A stretch of DNA of 64,000 bases. Source: Vreelandella sp031769195. Its GTDB lineage: Bacteria > Pseudomonadota > Gammaproteobacteria > Pseudomonadales > Halomonadaceae. The position numbers and the translations under genes are program-made. The stretch spans positions 682,001-746,000 of the forward strand of contig NZ_JAVHNP010000001.1 in the NCBI RefSeq assembly GCF_031769195.1, written 5' to 3'. The notes below the pieces were generated by a model. That model was not told the DNA's origin. It ran no database searches and was given only the letters and a program-made list of their open reading frames with translations. Below are positions 51,071 to 60,495 of this stretch, piece by piece (positions within the stretch are counted from its first letter, which is position 1; every line of letters begins with the position of its first letter).

Positions 51071-51583
51071 ATGGCCAAGCTTCCTATTCTCGAATTCCCC
51101 GACGAGCGCCTGCGCACCAAGGCGGTACCGGTGGAAACCGTTGACGACGAGGTCCGCCAGCTCGTCGACGATATGTTGGAGACCATGTATGACGCACGAG
51201 GCATTGGCCTTGCAGCGACGCAAATCGATGTGCATCGCCGCGTGGTGGTGATGGATGTCAGCGACGACAACTCTCAGCCGCTGGTATTGATTAACCCGCG
51301 CTACGAACCGATTGGCGACGAGAAAGAGCCGCTGTCTGAAGGCTGCTTGTCGATTCCAGAGTATTACGCCGAAGTACCCCGCTATCTGAAAGTGAAGCTC
51401 AATGCGCTAGACCGCAACGGTGAGCCCTACGAGCTGGAAGCGGATGGCCTGTTAGCCCACTGCATCCAGCATGAGTACGACCACCTGGAAGGCGTGCTGT
51501 TTGTTGATTACCTGTCGCCGCTCAAGCGCGATCGCGTTATGAAAAAAATGCAAAAGCGCCACAAGCTGATCAACGACGCCTAA
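51071..51583 (+). CDS. def: peptide deformylase
   Basis: Removes the formyl group from new proteins. The 170-residue product has all three motifs: GIGLAATQ, EGCLSIPE (metal Cys92) and HEYDHLEGVLF (metal His134 and His138, catalytic Glu135). Followed by fmt and rsmB, the usual cluster. Confidence 0.97.
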   Translation: MAKLPILEFPDERLRTKAVPVETVDDEVRQLVDDMLETMYDARGIGLAATQIDVHRRVVVMDVSDDNSQPLVLINPRYEPIGDEKEPLSEGCLSIPEYYAEVPRYLKVKLNALDRNGEPYELEADGLLAHCIQHEYDHLEGVLFVDYLSPLKRDRVMKKMQKRHKLINDA

Positions 51584-51732
51584 TCCGCGTTTGCGACAGG
51601 GCAACTGGCCGAGCTGACACGCTACACCCCCAGGCTTTTCCTGCGGGCCACAGCGCTGCCTCTCGGCCTTTATGCGTTTCATACACGGCCTCTTTCTTTC
51701 GTCATCCGCTCGTCATCTAAGGGCTCACCACC

Positions 51733-52719
51733 ATGTCACCGTTACGCGTTGTTTTTGCTGGCACGCCAGACTTCGCCGCCTCAAGCCTTGCCGCCGTCCT
51801 CGATAGCGATCACGAGGTGGTGGCGGTTTACACGCAGCCAGACCGCCCCGCAGGCCGTGGGCGTAAGCTCACCCCCAGCCCGGTTAAACAATTGGCGCAA
51901 GAGCACGGGCTGCCGGTGTTCCAACCCGCCAGCCTAAAAGATACCGACGCCCAAGCTGAACTGGCGGCGCTCAACGCCGATGTGATGGTGGTCGTTGCCT
52001 ACGGCCTGCTGCTGCCACAAGCCGTGCTCGATACTCCGCGCTTGGGCTGTATTAATGTCCACGCGTCGCTGCTCCCCCGCTGGCGTGGCGCAGCGCCTAT
52101 TCAGCGCGCCATTGAAGCCGGTGATAGCGCATCGGGCGTCACGATTATGCAAATGGATGCAGGGCTGGATACCGGCGCGATGCTGTATGAGGTGCGCACC
52201 CCGATTACCTCTCGCACGACAGGCGGCGACCTGCACGACCGGCTGGCGATTCAAGGCGCCAATGCCCTGGTAAACGTGCTGGATCAGTTAGACAGCGACA
52301 GCCTAACGGCAGCGCCGCAGCCAGAGGAAGGCGTCACCTACGCCGCCAAACTCAGCAAAGCAGAAGCCGAGCTGGACTTTACCCAGCCCGCCGAGCAGCT
52401 GGCGCGCAAAATCCGCGCCTTTAACCCGTGGCCGGTGGCATGGTGCACGCTGGGCAGCGACCGCCTACGCTTACTCATGGCCAGCGTAGAAGAGGGCGAA
52501 CAGCCACCCTCTGCCCCCGGCACGCTGCTGGAACATGGCGATGAGCACCTGCGCATTGCGTGCGGTGAACAGGGCCAGCAAGTGCTGTGCGTTAGCCGCG
52601 CTCAGCTGCCCGGTGGTAAAGCCATGGCCGTACGCGACTTATTAAATGCCCGGCAAACGCCGCTCACCGTTGGCACTCGCCTCGGGCACACCCCATCCTC
52701 ACAAGGAGCTCACCCATGA
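51733..52719 (+). CDS. fmt: methionyl-tRNA formyltransferase
   Basis: Formylates initiator Met-tRNA with 10-formyl-tetrahydrofolate. The 328-residue protein has VVFAGTPDFAASSL, the folate and catalytic segment INVHASLLPRWRGAAPIQRAIEAGD, MDAGLDTGAML, and the C-terminal OB-fold. Overlaps rsmB by four bases. Confidence 0.97.
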   Translation: MSPLRVVFAGTPDFAASSLAAVLDSDHEVVAVYTQPDRPAGRGRKLTPSPVKQLAQEHGLPVFQPASLKDTDAQAELAALNADVMVVVAYGLLLPQAVLDTPRLGCINVHASLLPRWRGAAPIQRAIEAGDSASGVTIMQMDAGLDTGAMLYEVRTPITSRTTGGDLHDRLAIQGANALVNVLDQLDSDSLTAAPQPEEGVTYAAKLSKAEAELDFTQPAEQLARKIRAFNPWPVAWCTLGSDRLRLLMASVEEGEQPPSAPGTLLEHGDEHLRIACGEQGQQVLCVSRAQLPGGKAMAVRDLLNARQTPLTVGTRLGHTPSSQGAHP

Positions 52720-54050
52720 GCCAGCAACGCCCAGCCAAAGGCGGCAGCGGCATCGATGTTCGCGCAGCGGCCGCCCGCAGCCTCGTCCCGGTGCTCACCG
52801 ATAAGGGCTCACTTGCTGGGCTAGATGAGCATAGCGTTGTGGTCCGTGACCGCAGTCTGCTAAAAGAGCTCTGCTACGGCACTTGCCGCCGCTTACCGCG
52901 CCTACAGGCGTTGGCCAATCAGCTACTTAAGCAGCCGTTTAAAAAACGCGATGCGGATGTTCACGCCCTGCTGTTAGTGGGTATCTATCAGCTGCTCTAT
53001 ATGCGTATCCCTGCCCACGCGGCAGTGGGTGAAACCGCTGGCGCTGCCCGCCTGTTAAATAAAGAGTGGGCCACACGGGTACTGAATGGCTGCCTGCGCC
53101 GCCTACAGCGTGAGGCCGAGGCGCTGCAAGCGGTTGTCGACCGCGATGAAAGCGTGGCTCTGGAGCATCCGCCCTGGCTGCTGGACGCCCTGCGCACGGC
53201 TTGGCCCGAACAGTGGCGCGCGATCGCCCAGGCCAATAATGAACCCGGCCCCATGACGCTGCGCGTTAACCAGCGCTACAACGACCGCGAAGCTTACCTA
53301 CAGCAGCTGACCGAGCAAGGCTTAGAGGGTCAACTCTGCCTGCATGCTCCCGATGGGATTACCTTAACCACTCCCTGCGATGTGTCTGTGCTGCCCGGTT
53401 TTGAACAGGGCCACGTGAGCGTTCAAGACGAAGCTGCTCAGCTGTCGGCCGCACTGCTGGTGCCTGCGCTGGCGCCTCGTCCCGGCGCGCATGTGCTAGA
53501 CGCCTGCTGTGCCCCTGGCGGCAAAACCGCCCACTTGTTGGAGCAGTTCGATATTGCGCTCACCGCGCTGGATAGCGATAACCAGCGGCTGGCGCGAGTC
53601 GACGATACGCTTAACCGCCTAGGGCTTAGCGCCGAGCTGAAACATGCCGATGCGACTGCCCGCGACTGGTGGGGCGGCACTCCGTTTGACGCGATCTTGC
53701 TGGACGCGCCCTGCTCGGGCACGGGCGTGATCCGCCGCCATCCGGATATTAAATCCCTGCGTCGCAAAGACGACATTCGTCAGTTGGCCAAGCTGCAGCG
53801 GCAGCTGTTGGATAATCTCTGGACGCTGCTGCGCCCCGGCGGCACGCTGCTGTACGCCACCTGCTCGGTGCTGCCCGAAGAGAACGCTGCGCAAATTGAT
53901 GCATTTTTGGCCCGCACGCCGGATGCGCTGGTCACCACGCCCCATGATGTGGCGTGGGGTGAGCCCAGCGGTCAGGGTCGACAACTGTTTCCGGCCGAAA
54001 GCAGTCATGATGGCTTTTTTTATGCCAGACTAGAAAAGCGCACTGCCTAG
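52716..54050 (+). CDS. rsmB: 16S rRNA (cytosine(967)-C(5))-methyltransferase
   Basis: RsmB (Sun/Fmu) methylates C967 of 16S rRNA. The 444-residue protein has an N-terminal NusB-like RNA-binding domain and a methyltransferase domain with VLDACCAPGGKTAHLLE, LLDAPCSGTGVIRRHPDIK and the catalytic cysteine in LLYATCSVLPEEN. It is translationally coupled to fmt. Confidence 0.97.
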   Translation: MSQQRPAKGGSGIDVRAAAARSLVPVLTDKGSLAGLDEHSVVVRDRSLLKELCYGTCRRLPRLQALANQLLKQPFKKRDADVHALLLVGIYQLLYMRIPAHAAVGETAGAARLLNKEWATRVLNGCLRRLQREAEALQAVVDRDESVALEHPPWLLDALRTAWPEQWRAIAQANNEPGPMTLRVNQRYNDREAYLQQLTEQGLEGQLCLHAPDGITLTTPCDVSVLPGFEQGHVSVQDEAAQLSAALLVPALAPRPGAHVLDACCAPGGKTAHLLEQFDIALTALDSDNQRLARVDDTLNRLGLSAELKHADATARDWWGGTPFDAILLDAPCSGTGVIRRHPDIKSLRRKDDIRQLAKLQRQLLDNLWTLLRPGGTLLYATCSVLPEENAAQIDAFLARTPDALVTTPHDVAWGEPSGQGRQLFPAESSHDGFFYARLEKRTA

Positions 54051-54092
54051 GCGGTTGCCCGGCAGTGAATTCATGACAAGGACGGAGCAAAC

Positions 54093-54299
54093 ATGAGTCA
54101 TCACACGTACAAACATATTGAGCTTACTGGGTCTTCCGAGAAAGGTATTGAGGAAGCCGTACAGAATGCGCTCGCCAAAGCCTCTGAAAGTATTCACCAC
54201 ATGCGCTGGCTCGAAGTCACTGACACCCGTGGTCATATTGAAGAGGGGCGCGTCGCCCACTGGCAGGTAACGGTGAAAGTCGGCTTTACGATGGAGTAA
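54093..54299 (+). CDS. dodecin, flavin-storage protein
   Basis: A 68-residue dodecin: the helix-plus-three-strand pattern HTYKHIELTGSSEKGIEEAVQNALAKASE and HMRWLEVTDTRGHIEEGRVAHWQVTVKVGF. The tryptophan of the MRWLEV segment is the flavin-stacking residue of the family. Dodecamers bind riboflavin or FMN in halophiles and other bacteria. An AAGGACGGAG site precedes the ATG. A terminator follows, so it is probably its own unit between rsmB and trkA. Confidence 0.92.
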   Translation: MSHHTYKHIELTGSSEKGIEEAVQNALAKASESIHHMRWLEVTDTRGHIEEGRVAHWQVTVKVGFTME

Positions 54300-54316
54300 T
54301 CCCCACCTGCTTTTCA

Positions 54317-54350
54317 ACGGCGGCTGGTTTACACTGGCCGCCGTCTTTAT
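54317..54350 (+). terminator. terminator after dodecin gene
   Basis: An 8-base stem (ACGGCGGC / GCCGCCGT) with a 12-base loop is followed by CTTTATT, 17 bases past the dodecin stop and upstream of trkA. Confidence 0.6.
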
Positions 54351-54410
54351 TGCAGCGCACACCTCTTGCCGAGAACGCGCTGGCGCTTATAACGGAACCG
54401 ATGCTCAGCA

Positions 54411-55784
54411 ATGAAAATCATCATTCTTGGCGCCGGCCAGGTCGGCGGCACCCTAGCGGAGCACCTCGCCCGCGAGGAGAACGACATCACCGTCGTCGAT
54501 ACCGACGGCGCAAAACTGCGTGAACTGCACACCAAGCTGGATATCCGCACGGTGACCGGTGCGGGCTCCTACCCCATTGTGCTGCGCCAAGCCGGCTGCG
54601 AAGACGCCGACATGCTGATCGCGGTGACCAACACCGACGAGATCAATATGATCGCTTGTCAGGTGGCCCATACGCTGTTTCGCACCCCGACCAAAATCGC
54701 CCGCGTGCGCTCCACCGCCTACCTGACCCGCAAGGGCCTGTTTGCCCACGAAGCCATTCCCATCGACGTCCTGATCAGTCCAGAACAAGTGGTGACGGAT
54801 CACGTGCGCCGCTTGATTGAGCACCCCGGTGCGCTGCAGGTGCTGGAGTTTGCCGGTGGCCTGGTGCAGCTCGTGGCGGTCAAAGCCTTTTACGGCGGCC
54901 CGCTGGTGGGCCAGGACTTGGCGTTTTTGGGCAAGCATATGCCCAACGTGGAAACCCGCGTGGCGGCGATTTATCGCCGTAACCGGCCGATCATTCCCCG
55001 TGGCGACACGGTGATTGAAGCCGACGACGAGGTGTTTTTCCTCGCCGCCCGGCGGGATATCCGCGCGGTGATGAGCGAGCTGCGTAAGGTCGAGCGGGAT
55101 TTTCGCCGGGTGGTGATTGCCGGGGGTGGCAATATCGGTGAACGGCTGGCGGAACACTTGGAACACAGTCATCAGGTCAAGATTATCGAGCATAGCCTGG
55201 AGCGCTGCACCATGCTCTCGGAACGGCTGGACCGCACCGTGGTGCTGCACGGCAGCGCCACCAGCAAACGGTTGTTAGAAGAAGAGAATATCGAGGATTG
55301 CGATATCTTCTGTGCGCTCACCAACGACGACGAGGTGAACATCATGTCGTCGCTGCTGGCGAAACGGCTGGGGGCCAAAAAAGTCCTCACGCTGATCAAC
55401 AACGCCGCCTACGTGGATTTGGTGCAGGGCGGTGATATCGACATTGCCATTTCCCCTCAGCAGGCCACCATTGGCAGCCTGCTCACCCACGTTCGCCGGG
55501 GCGATATTGTCAACGTGCACTCCCTGCGCCGGGGGGCGGCAGAAGCCATTGAGGCCATCGCCCACGGCGATAAGCAGTCGTCGAAAGTGGTGGGCCGTAC
55601 CATCGATGAGATTGATCTACCGGAAGGCACCACCATCGGTGCCCTTGTGCGGGGCAAAGAGGTGATGATTGCCCACGGCGATGTGCGGGTAGAGAGCGGC
55701 GACCACCTGATTCTGTTTGTGATCGATAAACGCCGCATCCGCGATGTAGAGCGCCTGTTCCAAGTGGGCTTAACGTTTTTCTAA
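54411..55784 (+). CDS. trkA: Trk system potassium uptake protein TrkA
   Basis: Cytoplasmic regulatory subunit of the Trk potassium importer. The 457-residue protein holds two RCK (TrkA-N/TrkA-C) halves: NAD-binding loops IIILGAGQVGGTLAEHLA (residue 3) and VVIAGGGNIGERLAEHLE (about 235), each followed by a TrkA-C domain. Potassium uptake through Trk is a first response to osmotic upshift in Halomonas (established for H. elongata). trkH follows after 78 bases. Confidence 0.97.
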   Translation: MKIIILGAGQVGGTLAEHLAREENDITVVDTDGAKLRELHTKLDIRTVTGAGSYPIVLRQAGCEDADMLIAVTNTDEINMIACQVAHTLFRTPTKIARVRSTAYLTRKGLFAHEAIPIDVLISPEQVVTDHVRRLIEHPGALQVLEFAGGLVQLVAVKAFYGGPLVGQDLAFLGKHMPNVETRVAAIYRRNRPIIPRGDTVIEADDEVFFLAARRDIRAVMSELRKVERDFRRVVIAGGGNIGERLAEHLEHSHQVKIIEHSLERCTMLSERLDRTVVLHGSATSKRLLEEENIEDCDIFCALTNDDEVNIMSSLLAKRLGAKKVLTLINNAAYVDLVQGGDIDIAISPQQATIGSLLTHVRRGDIVNVHSLRRGAAEAIEAIAHGDKQSSKVVGRTIDEIDLPEGTTIGALVRGKEVMIAHGDVRVESGDHLILFVIDKRRIRDVERLFQVGLTFF

Positions 55785-55862
55785 GGACCGCGCCAGCGTG
55801 ATGATACAGCCGCCACTGAGGCAGACACCCCTGAGACCGTCCACCCTGAGACAGAACACACT

Positions 55863-57311
55863 ATGAGCTTGCGGGTTATTTTACGTATTTTGGGCCTGCT
55901 ACTCATGCTCTTCAGCCTGACCATGCTGCCGCCCATGTTAATGTCGCTCTGGTTTCGAGACGGGGTTTGGCATGCTTTCATGAGCGGTATCGCCATTAGC
56001 GTGATGACCGGTCTGCTGCTCTATTTGCCCAATCGCAAAGCGCGTAAAGAGCTGCGCATTCGCGACGGTTTTATCATTGCCGCGATGTTCTGGACGGTAC
56101 TGGCGCTGTTTGGTTCGCTACCGCTCATGCTGTTCGGGGAAGGCTCGCTGAGCATTACCGACGCCGTATTTGAATCGTTTTCAGGCCTAACCACCACCGG
56201 CGCTACGGTCATTACCGGTATCGATTTTTTACCTGAGTCCGTGCGCTACTACCGCCAGCAGCTGCAGTGGCTAGGCGGCATGGGGATTGTCGTATTGGCC
56301 GTGGCTATTTTGCCCACCTTAGGGGTCGGGGGCATGGCCCTGTACCGCACTGAAATTCCAGGCCCGCTGAAAGACTCCAAACTCACCCCGCGTATTACCG
56401 AAACGGCGAAAGCCCTTTGGTATATTTACGCCACCCTCACGTTTGCCTGTTTTGTGGCTTACATGCTGGCGGGGATGAGCTGGTTTGATGCCCTCGGCCA
56501 CAGCTTTTCTACCGTAGCGATTGGCGGTTTTTCTACCTACGATGCCAGCATTGGCTACTTTGATAGCGCGGCCATTGAGCTGATCTGCATTAGCTTCATG
56601 CTGATTTCAGCCGTCAGTTTCAGCCTCCACTTTATTGCGTGGCGGGAAAAGCGCTTGCTGCACTACTTTGAAGACCCAGAAGCGCGCTTTCTGATGCTGT
56701 TTTTAGCGGGCCTGACCACCATCGCCGTCATCACCCTGTGGCTGACCGACACCTACGACGATATTGTGGGTCTACGCCATGCGCTGTTTGAAGTGGTATC
56801 GGTGGCTACCACCGCAGGCTTCGCCGTTGCCGACTTCTCTGGCTGGCCAGGCGCACTGCCGTTTTTGCTGTTTGTGGCCGCGTTCGTCGGTGGCTGCTCT
56901 GGCTCCACGGCGGGGGGCATGAAGGTCATCCGCATTATTCTGATTTTGAAACAGGGGATGCGCGAGGTGATGCGGCTGATCCATCCCAATGCGGTGATTG
57001 CCGTCAAAGTGGGTAAGGTCAGTGTGCCTGACAGCATCGCCCAAGCGGTGTGGGGCTTTTTCTCCGCCTACGTCATGCTGTTTTTCTTGATGCTGGTGGG
57101 CGTCATGGCCACCGGTGTGGATCAAGTCACCGCTTGGTCCACCGTTGGTTCAGCGCTCAATAACTTAGGCCCTGCCCTAGGGGAAGCCAGCAGCCACTAT
57201 GGCGACCTACCTAGCCTCGCCAAGTGGATTTTAGTGCTCGCCATGCTACTGGGCCGCTTAGAAATTTTCACGGTATTGGTACTTTTCACCCCTGCTTTTT
57301 GGCGTCGCTAA
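55863..57311 (+). CDS. trkH: Trk system potassium transporter TrkH/TrkI
   Basis: Membrane subunit of the Trk potassium importer, 482 residues with about ten hydrophobic segments in four pore repeats. The selectivity filter positions are TTTGATV, AIGGFS, TTAGFA and LNNLGP, one per repeat. GGCSGSTAGGMKV is the conserved gate-region segment. Halomonas carries both TrkH and TrkI; this one is next to trkA, the trkH position. Confidence 0.95.
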   Translation: MSLRVILRILGLLLMLFSLTMLPPMLMSLWFRDGVWHAFMSGIAISVMTGLLLYLPNRKARKELRIRDGFIIAAMFWTVLALFGSLPLMLFGEGSLSITDAVFESFSGLTTTGATVITGIDFLPESVRYYRQQLQWLGGMGIVVLAVAILPTLGVGGMALYRTEIPGPLKDSKLTPRITETAKALWYIYATLTFACFVAYMLAGMSWFDALGHSFSTVAIGGFSTYDASIGYFDSAAIELICISFMLISAVSFSLHFIAWREKRLLHYFEDPEARFLMLFLAGLTTIAVITLWLTDTYDDIVGLRHALFEVVSVATTAGFAVADFSGWPGALPFLLFVAAFVGGCSGSTAGGMKVIRIILILKQGMREVMRLIHPNAVIAVKVGKVSVPDSIAQAVWGFFSAYVMLFFLMLVGVMATGVDQVTAWSTVGSALNNLGPALGEASSHYGDLPSLAKWILVLAMLLGRLEIFTVLVLFTPAFWRR

Positions 57312-57347
57312 GCCAGCGCCCACGTTACCTTTTATTGAGAGTGATTA

Positions 57348-58601
57348 ATGACCCAAGATGACACCACCCCGCTGACCCAGGCACCCAATGCGCTGCCGAC
57401 AACCAGCGGCCCGATGAAAACCATCGCCGTAGGCGGCACCCACTACACCCTACTGGGCACTGCCCACGTCTCAGCGGAAAGCGCGGATGACGTTCGCCAA
57501 CTGATCGACAGCGGCCACTTCGACGCCGTCGCCATTGAGCTTTGCGACGCCCGCCACCACAGCATGGACAACCCAGACGCCATGGGCGAACAAGACCTGT
57601 TCCAGGTCTTCAAGCAGGGCAAGGCCGGTATGGTGGCGGCGAGTCTGGCACTCGGTGCCTTTCAGCAGCGGATTGCCGAGCAGTCAGGCATTCAGCCAGG
57701 GGCTGAAATGCGTGCAGCGGTGGAAGAGTGCCGTACGCGCAACCTACCGCTACTGCTGGTAGACCGCGATGTGGGCATTACCCTAAAGCGTATCTATCGC
57801 AACGTCCCCTGGTGGCAGCGCTTCTCGCTATTTTCAGGGCTGATTGGCAGCGTCCTCTCCCGCCAGGATGTCTCTAAAGAGGACATCGAAAAGCTCAAAG
57901 AAGGCGATATGTTAGAAGCCACGTTCAGCGAGTTTGCCGCTGAATCGGAAGCGCTCTACACGCCCTTAATTCGTGAACGCGACCGCTATATGGCGCTGCG
58001 TTTAGCGGAAGAAGCGCCACCAGGGCGCTACCAACACGTGCTGGTGGTGCTGGGTGCTGGCCACCTGAAAGGCACCAGTGAGCACTTAGAAACGCCGCTG
58101 CCGGAAAATCCCAAGATTGAGCGCGAATCGCTCGAAGCCTCGCCGCCGCCCTCCAAACTGTGGAAAGCGGCTCCATGGCTGATTACCGCGCTGGTCATTA
58201 CCGGGTTTGTGGTGGGATTTTCACGCAATACCGACCTTGGCTGGCAGTTGGTGATTGAGTGGTTTTTGATCAACGGCATTCTATCCGGCGGTGCGACGAT
58301 TGCCGCTCTTGCCCACCCCGTGACGGTGATTGCAACCTTCTTCGCCGCACCGCTAACGTCGCTGAACCCCACCATTGGCGCAGGCTTTGTAGCGGCGGGG
58401 GTTGAGCTTTATATGCGCAAGCCCAAAGTGCGCGACTTTTCGACCCTACGCCACGATGTCACCCAGTTAAAAGGCTGGTGGAAAAACCGGGTCTCGCGCA
58501 CCCTGCTGGTGTTTATCCTGGCCACCGTGGGCTCTGCCATTGGTACTTGGGTGGCTGGCTTTAGGATTGCAGGCGCCCTGTTTGGCAGCGGCGCGGCGTG
58601 A
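57348..58601 (+). CDS. TraB/GumN family protein (PrgY-like) with membrane C-terminus
   Basis: A 417-residue protein of the TraB family. The N-terminal domain has the GTAHVS motif near residue 36, AIELCDARHHSM and GAGHLKG (about 242), possibly an EreA/TIKI-like metalloprotease fold. The C-terminal 150 residues hold three to four transmembrane helices. The family's founder PrgY/TraB shuts down pheromone in enterococci; function in Gram-negative bacteria is unknown. The next gene overlaps it by four bases. Confidence 0.85.
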   Translation: MTQDDTTPLTQAPNALPTTSGPMKTIAVGGTHYTLLGTAHVSAESADDVRQLIDSGHFDAVAIELCDARHHSMDNPDAMGEQDLFQVFKQGKAGMVAASLALGAFQQRIAEQSGIQPGAEMRAAVEECRTRNLPLLLVDRDVGITLKRIYRNVPWWQRFSLFSGLIGSVLSRQDVSKEDIEKLKEGDMLEATFSEFAAESEALYTPLIRERDRYMALRLAEEAPPGRYQHVLVVLGAGHLKGTSEHLETPLPENPKIERESLEASPPPSKLWKAAPWLITALVITGFVVGFSRNTDLGWQLVIEWFLINGILSGGATIAALAHPVTVIATFFAAPLTSLNPTIGAGFVAAGVELYMRKPKVRDFSTLRHDVTQLKGWWKNRVSRTLLVFILATVGSAIGTWVAGFRIAGALFGSGAA

Positions 58602-59503
58602 AGAACGTTAGGCAAGCCCCCTGGCAAGCGGACGCACTGCTGCTACTAGTTACCGTTATGGCGGCAGGGGGCTGGATATTTTCTAAAGAAGCGCTGGCAG
58701 GCATGCCGCCGCTGCTGTTTATTGGCACGCGCTTTTTACTGGCAGGGTTGATTTTACTAGGATTTGCCTGGCCTACACTGCGCCAGATGCCCGCTCGCCG
58801 CATAAAGCGCGGCTTGCTGGTAGGCGTGTTGTTTAGCGCGGCCATTGCGTTTTGGGTACTCGGGCTACACCACTCTGACCACTTGGGCGAAAGCGCGTTT
58901 ATCAATAGCCTCGGTATCTTATTGGTGCCGGTGGTGGCGCGGCTGCTGTTTGGCGACCGCCCGCCCCGCTCTACCTGGATCGCACTGCCGGTGGCACTGG
59001 CCGGATTTGCCCTGCTATCGCTCAACGGAGGCTTTCACGTTGAAGCCAGCCAACTGCTGATGGTGTGCGCCGCGCTCTGTTTTGCGCTGCTGATCAACGT
59101 CAATACCCGCGTGGTGCGCAACGTCCCGGCTCTATCCCTCACCACGCTTCAGCTGATGTCTGTTGGCGTGGTGCTAACCGGGCTATCGCTGGTGGTGGAG
59201 CACCAGCCGCTGGCACTTAGCCCCTCCATTCTCGGCTGGTTTATGGCCAGCGTTCTGCTGGCAAGCTCCCTGCGTTTCTTCTTGCAGATTAAAGCTCAAA
59301 GCATGACCACGCCGAGCCATGCAGCGGTTATTTTGATGCTGGAAGCGGTATGGACCGCGCTGCTAGCGGCGTGGTGGTTTGGCGAAACCATGACCCTCCT
59401 GCAACTGCTGGGCTGCAGCCTGATTTTCGCCGCGCTGTTGATCAACCGCTGGTACTGGGTACGCAAAGTGCTGCTACGCTGGCTGCCGGGCCAACCTTCT
59501 TGA
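58598..59503 (+). CDS. DMT family (EamA) transporter
   Basis: Inner-membrane protein of 301 residues with ten hydrophobic segments in two EamA repeats (about 10-130 and 145-290). The start is a GTG overlapping the TraB-family stop. EamA exporters move amino acids or metabolites; the substrate here is unknown. The internal SAIAFWVLGLHHSDHLGESAF is typical of the family's TM3-TM4 region. Confidence 0.9.
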   Translation: MKNVRQAPWQADALLLLVTVMAAGGWIFSKEALAGMPPLLFIGTRFLLAGLILLGFAWPTLRQMPARRIKRGLLVGVLFSAAIAFWVLGLHHSDHLGESAFINSLGILLVPVVARLLFGDRPPRSTWIALPVALAGFALLSLNGGFHVEASQLLMVCAALCFALLINVNTRVVRNVPALSLTTLQLMSVGVVLTGLSLVVEHQPLALSPSILGWFMASVLLASSLRFFLQIKAQSMTTPSHAAVILMLEAVWTALLAAWWFGETMTLLQLLGCSLIFAALLINRWYWVRKVLLRWLPGQPS

Positions 59504-59527
59504 CTCTCGTTTCTTACCCCCCGTTTC

Positions 59528-60322
59528 TTAACCCTCATCGCCTAGCGATGCTTCCCCCTCAGGCTGCTGCCTATCGAGCAGGCGCTGCATGGCCGCCGTA
59601 GGCACGGCAATCTTGCGATAGTAGCGGCTCTCCGCGTAGCTATCGTTGAACACGTCAAAATAATCATCCAGCACGCTCGCCGCGGTTTCATCACCGCTTT
59701 GGCGCAGTAGCTCAATGGCGACTTCTGCCGTGCATAAATGCGCTTTCGAGGCGGGTTTGCGCAGCCGGTAGCGGGTTTCACGCTCGGTGCGCAGCGGCAG
59801 TACCGGCAGCATATCCAGGTAAGGGCTTTTGCGGAACATGCGCCGCGCCTGACGCCACGTGCCGTCCAAAATAATAAACACCGGAATGCGCGCCTGCTGC
59901 TTGGCGGCGTGTACCGCGTCAATATCCACCACTCGGTCGGCGTAATCCGGCTGGTCGTCAGGAAAAATCACAAACGGCGAGTAGCGCGGGTCGGCCAGAA
60001 GCGCCGCCAGCGCTTCATCCGGCGCAGTGCGATACCAGGTAAACACTTGAGTATTGGCCAGCACATCGCCAATTAAACGCCCGGTATTGGTTGGCTTATA
60101 GTGCTCAATGGAGTGGGTTAACAGCCATACCTGGGCGTCGCTCTCCGCCTTTACCTGATACGGGCAGAGGCAGTTCAGCTCGGGCAGGTTGCACCCTTCA
60201 CAGCGTTTTACAAAGCTGCCACGCGCTTTAAATTCACGCCGAGGCGGGCGCGGGTGTCCGGTAGCCGGGTCGCGGTCGGTCAGCGCATCGTGTTCAGGGG
60301 GCAGCGAGGTCGCGTCAGACAT
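59528..60322 (-). CDS. tapT: tRNA-uridine aminocarboxypropyltransferase (DTW domain, TapT)
   Basis: DTW-domain protein of 264 residues. The zinc site C-E-G-C-N-L-P-E-L-N-C-L-C (about residues 39-51) and the S-adenosylmethionine-binding D-G-T-W (IILDGTWRQARRMFRKSPYL) are visible. TapT (YfiP) in E. coli makes acp3U47 in tRNA. It converges with the DMT gene. Confidence 0.9.
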   Translation of the reverse strand: MSDATSLPPEHDALTDRDPATGHPRPPRREFKARGSFVKRCEGCNLPELNCLCPYQVKAESDAQVWLLTHSIEHYKPTNTGRLIGDVLANTQVFTWYRTAPDEALAALLADPRYSPFVIFPDDQPDYADRVVDIDAVHAAKQQARIPVFIILDGTWRQARRMFRKSPYLDMLPVLPLRTERETRYRLRKPASKAHLCTAEVAIELLRQSGDETAASVLDDYFDVFNDSYAESRYYRKIAVPTAAMQRLLDRQQPEGEASLGDEG

Positions 60323-60407
60323 CTGCGCTCCAGTGGGTCGTCAAAGGGCGCAGAGTATAAAGCAGGCCATGCATCCTGACGAATGCTCAATCATTTACAT
60401 CATGTGA

Positions 60408-60463
60408 TCGTAAACCATGAAATCTCAAAAAGTTGACACCCAAAGCGCAGTCCCGCTAGAGTC
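60408..60463 (+). promoter_or_regulatory. bioB promoter with candidate BirA operator
   Basis: TTGACA (60434-60439) and TAGAGT (60458-60463) are spaced 18 bases apart. Overlapping the -35 box, TCGTAAACC (60408-60416) and AGTTGACAC (60432-60440) are separated by exactly 15 bases; they match the BirA operator TTGTAAACC-N15-GGTTTACAA at 14 of 18 half-site positions. BirA with biotinyl-AMP would repress bioBFHC here. A 10-base inverted repeat AAAGTTGACA / TGTCAACTTT (60430-60475) lies over the same promoter. Confidence 0.6.
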
Positions 60464-60495
60464 CTGTCAACTTTCAAAAGAAAATAGGTTTACCC

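Noticed and set aside
54453..55250. 265-codon open frame antisense to trkA
   Set aside because: His- and Gln-rich with no domain; explained by the G+C-rich coding strand of trkA.
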